This document shows, piece after piece, positions 1 to 5,601 of a stretch of 11,415 nt of DNA. The first letter of the stretch is position 1. Each line of letters begins with the position of its first letter. This DNA comes from Byssochlamys sp. IMV 00236. Its lineage: Eukaryota; Ascomycota; Eurotiomycetes; Eurotiales; Thermoascaceae. The stretch spans positions 1 to 11,415 of the forward strand of contig MSJH02000133.1 of assembly GCA_001931875.2 (NCBI GenBank), read 5' to 3'. The notes beneath the pieces were generated by a model. The model saw only the letters and a list, made by a program, of their open reading frames with translations. It ran no database searches and was not told where the DNA came from. The position numbers and the translations under genes were made by a program.

Positions 1-170
1 TTATTTTGTCAGTGCAAGCAAATTAATGCCTGAAGAAAAATTGATTTGGGAAAAGATCTGCATACAGTTAATATGCTTCCTGTAATCTATGCATTTATGA
101 AAAAATGATCAACAAAATAGAGAGAAGCCGATACAGTCATCTAACCAAGTATAGTAAAATGTGCTCATAA

Positions 171-226
171 CCAATAGTAAACAGCTATGGTGACAGTGTC
201 TACATGGATCTGTATTAATATAAAAG
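171..226 (+). promoter_or_regulatory. CCAAT box and TATA box of the secreted-peptide gene
   Basis: A CCAAT pentamer lies at 171-175 and a consensus TATAAAAG at 219-226. The TATA box is about 49 bp before the ATG at 275, leaving room for a short 5' leader. Such a clear TATA box is typical of strongly regulated or highly expressed fungal genes; that regulatory reading is inference. Confidence 0.6.
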
Positions 227-274
227 AGGGGCAATATTTTTCACAACAGTTTGAACTTATACTTTATTACTCAA

Positions 275-610
275 ATGCAAATCAAGCTTGTTATTCTTAC
301 TATCTGTGCTTCTCTTGCCGCTATTGGTTTTGCTACTCCTTCTCCTCAAGCCGATGGATTAGACTTTATTACTCCTAGCGATGAGCAAACTCCTCCTGGT
401 TTCGAAATTGATGATCTAGATCCTCTTGAAATGCTTGATGGAGGTATTGGAGATCCGATTTTGGGTAATTTGGATGAAGCACTGGTACGAAGAAGAATAC
501 CAGGAGGTATACGTAGAATAATGCGTCTTCGTGGTCGTCGTGGTCGTGGCCGTGGTCGTATTGGACGAAGAATTCGTAAAGCTCAAAGAGGATTGAAAAA
601 GAAAGAATGA
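275..610 (+). CDS. Small secreted protein with acidic pro-region and Arg-rich cationic C-terminus
   Basis: I do not recognise a named family. The open frame runs a little further upstream, but 275 is its first ATG, giving 111 aa. Residues 1-20 are a textbook signal peptide (basic Lys4, hydrophobic core, small residues before cleavage after GFA). Residues 21-71 carry about 13 Asp/Glu and no Lys/Arg. An Arg triplet at 72-74 could be a Kex2/furin-type site. Residues 75-111 contain 13 Arg, 4 Lys and one Glu (about +16), with Gly-Arg repeats (RGRRGRGRGR), no Cys and no aromatics. This acidic-pro/cationic-mature layout is what many antimicrobial or nucleic-acid-binding peptide precursors show, but the function is inferred from composition alone. 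The gene is intronless, with a good TATA box upstream and poly(A) signals just downstream, so it looks expressed. A non-peptide role, such as wall binding or an RG-rich effector, is also possible. Confidence 0.75.
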   Translation: MQIKLVILTICASLAAIGFATPSPQADGLDFITPSDEQTPPGFEIDDLDPLEMLDGGIGDPILGNLDEALVRRRIPGGIRRIMRLRGRRGRGRGRIGRRIRKAQRGLKKKE

Positions 611-652
611 ACCCCAAGACCAGCTTAAAGAAGTCTCACAATGTCAAAGTAT

Positions 653-669
653 AATAAATCTTCAATAAA
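653..669 (+). terminator. Tandem poly(A) signals of the secreted-peptide gene
   Basis: Two AATAAA hexamers lie at 653-658 and 664-669, 43-54 nt after the TGA stop at 608-610. This is the normal place for polyadenylation signals. Confidence 0.6.
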
Positions 670-754
670 CTTGATGATTCTTTTTACACATGTATTTTTC
701 AATATGCTTGTTTCTATGATCAATTTGTCAGCAAAGCTAACTGAATGGGACTTA

Positions 755-770
755 TTACATATATATGTAA
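755..770. repeat. 16-bp perfect AT-rich palindrome
   Basis: TTACATATATATGTAA is its own reverse complement. It lies about 85 bp after the second poly(A) signal of the secreted-peptide gene. It could be a dimeric-factor site or chance in AT-rich DNA. Confidence 0.4.
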
Positions 771-1169
771 CTTGTGCGAGCGTTTTCCAAATCGCCTTGG
801 TCTGATTTTGTTTGAAGTATCAACCCTATATTAGATATACCTTTTTTCAGAAATCATTTGCACACATTACAAGATCAATAACAATTAAACACTTTATGTC
901 TTTTTTATTATTTAAAAAGACAGCATTTAATACATAAAATGAGCTTGATATTTTTTGAGAAAAGATAAATGCGGTCAAAATAAAAAGTTGCTGGAGACTT
1001 TGTTTAAATAGTCTGACCCTGACTTCTCTTTTTCTTTTCTTTTCTTCTTTGGAACAAAAAGTAAGACCAGCTATTCCCCAGTTAGCCCTAAGGTATGTTA
1101 TATTCTTTACTCTTGTAAGAAAATAATATGTAGTGTTATAGATCAAAATCGAAACAGTGCCGGTGCTAG

Positions 1170-1206
1170 ATGGGGGTAGTTTGGTTCTTACCAAACTTGG
1201 TCCCAT
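1170..1206. repeat. Two-part inverted repeat (imperfect hairpin)
   Basis: AGTTTGGT (1178-1185) pairs exactly with ACCAAACT (1190-1197) around a 4-nt TCTT loop. Outside it, ATGGG (1170-1174) pairs with CCCAT (1202-1206) across a small internal loop, giving 13 base pairs within 37 nt. The segment is more GC-rich than its surroundings and abuts the CT tract. It could be a structured RNA element or an old insertion end; no gene is assigned. Confidence 0.45.
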
Positions 1207-1314
1207 CCACTCTCTTCCTTGCTCTCTCTCTTTCTTGCTCTCCTCTTTTCTCTGGCTTGCTCTCTCTTCTTCTTTCTCTTTTTTGTCTGGGCCAGTTATC
1301 GCTGACCCATCCAC
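1202..1314. repeat. Pyrimidine tract bounded by 9-bp direct repeats
   Basis: CCCATCCAC occurs at 1202-1210 and again at 1306-1314. Most of the intervening ~95 bp is almost pure C/T on the plus strand, with TTGCTCTC repeated at 1219, 1235 and 1257. CT tracts like this also lie upstream of other genes in this window, so it may be promoter material, but no start codon follows with a supportable gene. The flanking direct repeat may be chance or a target-site-like footprint. Confidence 0.45.
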
Positions 1315-2098
1315 AGTACACTTCGGGTAAGATATTAATAATCTCTTTCATAATTTTACTCACTTTTCTTACTTCTCTTTTTTCTCTTATAAATCCTCTT
1401 CTTTATAACTAAGTATTCAATATCAATGTAAATAACTGAAATACTAATTATTTCTTTACTCACCCTTTTGCTTCTGATGAGCTCTCTTTTATTATTATTT
1501 GTTGTCTCATTTGTTGTCTGAAATTACCATTTTTTTGTATCAGTGTGCGAATAATTTGTGAATAAAGTGTATACTCTTTCGTTAGTTTCATCCAATTAAT
1601 ATCACCACAAGAGGCCGATTAGTTTGCCCTAGCTTATACGATAGCATGGAAGGGATTGAATTTGTCAATTGAGACATGCATGAGAGAATAGGTGCACCTA
1701 ATCTTCTTCATGTAGAGCTGATCATATATAAGTTTTTCGCTTGACCAGCGATTTCTATATTCCCAATAAAGCACACAGAACAAGCATTTCTTTTGTTGAT
1801 GAACCTTATTGATACTGTTTATATGAATCATATATAAGATGTAAGGTTTCCCACCGTTATATGCCACATAGTGATGTCTTTCAGTATGATTACCGTCTGA
1901 ATACTATGGGGGCGTTTCCATTCTTCAGCTACTAGTCACACTGTAAATCCACATTGTCGTCCAAACGAGTCCCTCACCAGCCTTAACTTTTAAGCACAAG
2001 ACAAAATCTATCATATTATTTGTGCTGAATCTAAATTAGGAAGCTTGCAAAAACATATCCCTCCTGGAGCATAACCTCACTTTACTCTTGATACAATT

Positions 2099-4085
2099 AT
2101 GAGCAGTGATTCAAAAAAAGGTTTTCTTTTGAATGCGTACATAAGATATTGTATTACTTATTTCGTTTAAAGTACAATGTCCTATTTGCAATCGATGGGT
2201 GAAAGCAGCCACGATCAATGCACACATCGATGCCAACTGCCCACTTCCTTCAGCATCTAGTACTTTTATTAATGTACAGCAAAAGGACACTGAGCCAACT
2301 GAGGAGCCTAAAAGTAATAGTACTATACAAGGATATACCAGTCAAACTTCTACTCGAATGGCTCCATTGTTTGTGTCTAAGTCAAGAGTACAAACAAGCA
2401 TTAGTTCAACCGAGGGTAGTAGTTCATCGAAACGTGCTTTGGAAGAATCTCCAATGTTATCAAAACGAAAGAAGCCAAACCCTGCGACAGATGCAATGCC
2501 ATTAGCTGCAAAAGGTTTTATAGTCACTTATTCTCTTTTTCTCTTTTTCACTTACCCAACATAGTCCGCCCTTCAACCCTGTCCGAATTCGTAGGACAAG
2601 AAGAGCTTTTGGGCCCTCATGGCGTACTAAGGTCTCTTATTGACAACGATCGTATACCTTCCATGATACTCTGGGGCCCGCCTGGCTGCGGCAAGACGAC
2701 TATTGCTCGAATCATATCTAAAATGACAAAGTCAAGGTTTATTGAACTAAGTGCTACCAGTCACGGTGCTGCAGATGTTAAAAAAGCATTTGATGAGGCA
2801 AAGGGACACCTTTCTTTGACGGGTCAAAAGACAATCATTTTTATAGATGAAATACATAGATTCACAAAGGCACAACAGGATTTATTTTTGCCATATGTAG
2901 AACATGGAACCATTTGCTTGATGGGTGCAACTACAGAGAATCCTAGGTAAAATAAAACAATGTGTATGAGAAAGAGAGAACAAATGACTTAATCAGTCGC
3001 AGCTTCAAGGTAAACTCTGCTCTTTTATCAAGATGTAGAGTCTTTGTACTGCAGCGTTTAGATCAAGAAAAAATCGAGGTTATTTTAACAAGAGCATTGC
3101 AGCATTGGAAAGGAAGCGAACAGCTGGGTGAACAAGAAATAGAGGGTATCAGACAATTGGCTGTTTATAGTGATGGTGATGGTACATAGTTATAGGCCTT
3201 TGTATATATGTATTTTATAGCTAATTATTCAATTGTGTATGTATAGCTCGTCATGCATTAAATACACTTGAAACTGCATTGAATTTACTTCCATCCAAAG
3301 AATCCCAACTTACAGCAGAGACAGTAAAAGGTAAATAAATGAGGTGATGAGTCTATGATAAAAGCTAAATAAGGGGGACTCTCGAAGGCGCTTTTCAAAA
3401 ATCACATTTACTCTACGATCGAAATGGAGATCAACATTATGATATCATCAGTGCATTACATAAAAGCATTCGTGGAAGGTAATCATATTCTCTACTTTTG
3501 GATTCTCTTTATTAAACATCTTAAATGATAGTGACCCTAATGCTGCTCTATATTGGTTAGGAAGAATGTTAGAAGCAGGAGAGGATCCATTATACGTTGC
3601 TAGACGTCTCATTAGATGTGCTAGTGAAGATATTGGCCTAGCTGATAACTCTGCGCTTCCGTTGGTAATTAATAAAAAAAGGGAGGGGGCAATGCATGAT
3701 AATAATGATGATGATATTAGGCAGTAGCAGCATATCAAGCTTGTGAAAGAATCGGTATGCCTGAGTGTGATACTATCCTTGCCCATCTTGTAGTTCATCT
3801 TGCTGAAACTAAAAAGAGTGTGAGGACGTATAAGGCTTATAATCTTGTCAAAGAGACTATCCGACAAAAGCCAGCATATCCTGTTCCATTACATATTCGA
3901 AATGCGCCTACTAAACTGATGAAGGTAAGGTTTATTGTATAATTATATACACATAATGCTAATAATTTGATCACTAGGATTTGAACTATGGAAAGGGATA
4001 CAAGTATAACCCTGATTATGATGAGCCAGTAGATCAAACTTATCTACCTGAAGAATTGAAGGATATACGTTTCTTGAAAGAATAA
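2099..4085 (+). CDS. MGS1: MGS1/WRNIP1-type AAA+ ATPase with UBZ4 finger (replication-fork maintenance)
   Basis: Nine exons: 2099-2120, 2173-2514, 2565-2946, 3003-3181, 3247-3330, 3388-3478, 3532-3664, 3721-3924, 3978-4085. All junctions keep frame and give 514 aa (yeast Mgs1 about 587, human WRNIP1 665). In order: a ubiquitin-binding UBZ4 finger (Cys10, Cys13, His25, Cys30), a Ser/Thr-rich linker to about residue 120, an AAA+ module and the MgsA-type C-terminal domain (about 338-505, ending in the conserved [18 protein letters not shown] and [11 protein letters not shown] region). AAA+ motifs seen are Walker A GPPGCGKT (159-166), Walker B with Asp216-Glu217, sensor 1 GATTENPS (242-249), an RFC-like SRC (258-260) and sensor 2 GDAR (307-310). 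The family binds ubiquitylated proteins and PCNA at stalled forks and acts with DNA polymerase delta in damage tolerance. Exon 1 is only 22 nt but supplies the sole ATG in frame with the finger. The stop codon is 6 bp from that of MED11 on the other strand. Confidence 0.95.
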
Positions 4086-4086
4086 A
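4081..4086 (+). terminator. AATAAA overlapping the MGS1 stop codon
   Basis: AATAAA spans the last codon and the TAA stop (4083-4085) of MGS1. It is the only canonical hexamer I see near the 3' end. If used, cleavage 10-30 nt later would fall inside the last exon of the convergent MED11 gene. It may be a chance match, with a non-canonical signal used instead. Confidence 0.35.
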
Positions 4087-4091
4087 AGGGT

Positions 4092-4633
4092 CTATTGTTC
4101 TTGTCCAATCTGTTTAATTTCTTGTATTTGTTGCTGAATTGCTTTTATCGCTTCTGCCCATATTTCCAATTGTTTTTGTTGGCTAACAATCGAAGTCTTG
4201 AACGGTATTGTCTTATTGGCAACCGGTGTGAAGCTTGCTGTCTTTGTTAGATAATTCACGTGACTTCTCAGGGCTAGTTGTATATCCTAAAACACAAAGT
4301 TATGAGTCGAATTTGAGTTGAATTAAACAAGTGCTTTACATTAACAAGAGAAAAATAACGAGAGGCTAATTGACGAAAAGCCAAGGCTCTTTCACGAACA
4401 AACTGATCTGGATTTTCATCCTTTACTTCTTCTTCTGGTAAAATAGCCAAGGCATCTCCAGCTGTCTCGATTAACAGCACAAGTTTCTATTTCAAACCAA
4501 TTTCAGATATTGCGCGTTCGCATCAAGAATAACTTGGGCTGCTATTTACTCTTTCCACTTGATAAAGGTCTTTTATACGCATGGTACTTTCAGCCATGCG
4601 TTGGGTCGGATCCACATATTGATCATTAGACAT
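4092..4633 (-). CDS. MED11: Mediator complex subunit 11
   Basis: Three minus-strand exons, 4633-4550, 4486-4340 and 4286-4092, with GT-AG introns of 63 and 53 nt, encode 141 aa (human about 117, yeast about 115). After splicing, the segment RIKDLYQVER + KLVLLIETAG lines up without gaps with the human MED11 helix that contains the IEREIGAILQNAG stretch. Next come a long Arg/Leu-rich helix and a C-terminal Gln-rich amphipathic helix. MED11 is a small helical head-module subunit that pairs with MED22 and helps place TFIIH and RNA polymerase II at promoters. I chose the ATG at 4633 because it gives a near-family length and follows a pyrimidine-rich leader. The frame stays open upstream to about 4840 with in-frame ATGs near 4744 and 4690, so a longer N-terminus cannot be excluded. 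It is convergent with MGS1 and divergent from the small gene at 4820. Confidence 0.85.
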
Positions 4634-4819
4634 TACAACAAGAGGAGAAGGTGTAAAAAAATAATATTCCACTGACTTTAAAATGTACATACTCCCAGTC
4701 AGATTCAATGAACAAAAGTTCGGCTTTTTAATCAATTTCTTCATATTACTGAGCCATATGGTAATAGAGACGTCGCCTTCTCCATCTAAAGGAGTCCTAG
4801 AATTTTCTTTCACTGCTTG
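4634..4819. promoter_or_regulatory. Short divergent intergenic region (MED11 / small helical gene)
   Basis: About 186 bp separate the MED11 ATG (minus) from the proposed ATG at 4820 (plus). On the minus strand the bases just before the MED11 ATG are T/C-rich, like leaders of other genes here. I see no clear TATA box in either direction. The region is shared only if the small gene model is right. Confidence 0.4.
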
Positions 4820-5136
4820 ATGTTTATAGCGGAATTTCACTTAGAATGCAAAAAGAGTGCAACAAATTGTTTTCTTTGCGCTAAAAGGTATATATGTTAT
4901 GTCTATCATAGCAGCGATGCAAAGTCGCAACCAAGAGATTCTACACCTTGTCTAGTTACTCTATATTTAATGCCATTAAACACGTCATAATTACACTTCA
5001 AGCCACCTTGGCACCCCTGCTCTTTTCTTCATCTGACATCCTCTTAATACATACCAAACACTCTCTTGAGCGTATGCGGTTGATAGCTATGAGACTAAAA
5101 AAAGACTTACTAGAAATTGACGTGGTATTAGAATAG
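4820..5136 (+). CDS. Probable small helical protein, family uncertain (distant BORCS7-like look)
   Basis: Proposed two-exon gene: 4820-4887 and 4956-5136, joined across a 68-nt GTATAT...CTAG intron. The phase-2 junction keeps frame and gives 82 aa. Exon 2 alone has 60 open codons with no in-frame ATG before its last third, so an upstream exon is required; the strong AG|GTATAT donor at 4888 supplies one that begins with ATG. The N-terminus has three Cys (one CxxC). The rest is predicted amphipathic helix with no signal peptide or clear membrane segment, ending in a Lys/Arg/Glu-rich heptad-like helix (ERMRLIAMRLKKDL). The stretch IHTKHSLERM resembles the LHSEDSLRKM region of human BORCS7, a subunit of the BORC lysosome-positioning complex, but the match is short and from memory. 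I leave it unnamed. No AATAAA was found close downstream. Confidence 0.45.
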
Positions 5137-5601
5137 ATAGGCTGTTTTACTTTGTTAAAGTGGTAAGTCTTTCATCATTGTCGTTTATCTAAGTTGATAG
5201 CCACGAAAAGAGACACACCTTCTGCTTGATTACGAGTAACAACATCGCTTTATGATGAACAAAGTGCTCATCATGTGGAGAGAACCAAGTGGTTGATTTT
5301 TCGTTCATTGTATGATTTTCATTTAGACAAAAAAGCCTTTCTTTGACAAAGGGGTTCGCTTTTGCCAATGATAGCTTTTATCACCTAGAGCAGCATTTTG
5401 TTTTCCAAACAATGCGACATCATTTTTCTTCATTAAATTTGAAGCGGCGACGCTTTCTTGATACAATATGCTCTCCCCTTTCTTTTTTTTCCCCTCTCTC
5501 TCTTTTGTTCATTCTCTCTTTTTGTGTGTGTGTGTCTTTATTTGCGTGTGTGCATTTTGAAAAGAGAGTGTGTTTTTGTGTGTGTATAATTGATAAAACG
5601 C
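5137..5601. promoter_or_regulatory. Intergenic/promoter region of the Sec7-PH gene with CT and GT tracts
   Basis: No coding signal was recognised in 5137-5470. Specifically, I searched for exons encoding the missing N-terminal Sec7 helices and found none. From 5471 to 5520 the plus strand is almost pure pyrimidine, then 5521-5590 is rich in GT/TG runs (TGTGTGTGTGTGTC, GCGTGTGTGC). Such CT tracts before the start codon look like promoter and leader DNA. The GT runs also provide many fortuitous splice donors. Confidence 0.5.

Larger units (their letters stand above)
670..2098. other. Long intergenic stretch without a supportable gene
   Basis: About 1.4 kb with stops in all frames and no recognisable protein, tRNA or rRNA. 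The longest open stretch, on the minus strand over 847-1314, is a purine-rich low-complexity Lys/Glu/Arg translation antisense to a pyrimidine tract. A minus-strand open frame around 1634-1867 has mixed composition but resembles nothing I know. The region contains the 755-770 palindrome, the 1170-1206 hairpin, the 1202-1314 CT tract, a TATA-like TATAAAT near 1389, and a 12-bp direct repeat (ATCATATATAAG at 1721-1732 and 1827-1838). The last few hundred bases should include the MGS1 promoter. Confidence 0.6.

Noticed and set aside
847..1314. Long minus-strand open frame with a Lys/Glu/Arg-rich start
   Set aside because: It is the translation of the antisense of a CT tract; composition is simple, the rest resembles nothing, and no splice or promoter signal supports it.
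1290..1335. Weak likeness to the reverse of the 5S rRNA GGATGGGTGACC region around ACCCATCC
   Set aside because: Only about 10 bases match and the rest of the 5S sequence and its internal promoter are absent.
1470..1525. Possible box C/D snoRNA (TGATGA near 1475, CTGA near 1520)
   Set aside because: The C box lacks the purine at its first position, there is no terminal stem, and the interior is simple T-rich sequence.
1634..1867. Minus-strand open frame of mixed composition
   Set aside because: It can be extended upstream to a stop near 1905 but has no recognisable motif, and the flanks are stop-rich; it may be chance or an old remnant, so it is not called a gene.
4899..4955. Short reading frame beginning ATG TCT ATC ATA GCA as an alternative start for the small gene
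   Set aside because: It meets a stop at 4953-4955 and no reasonable donor joins it in frame to exon 2; the 4820 ATG with the 4888 donor is better.
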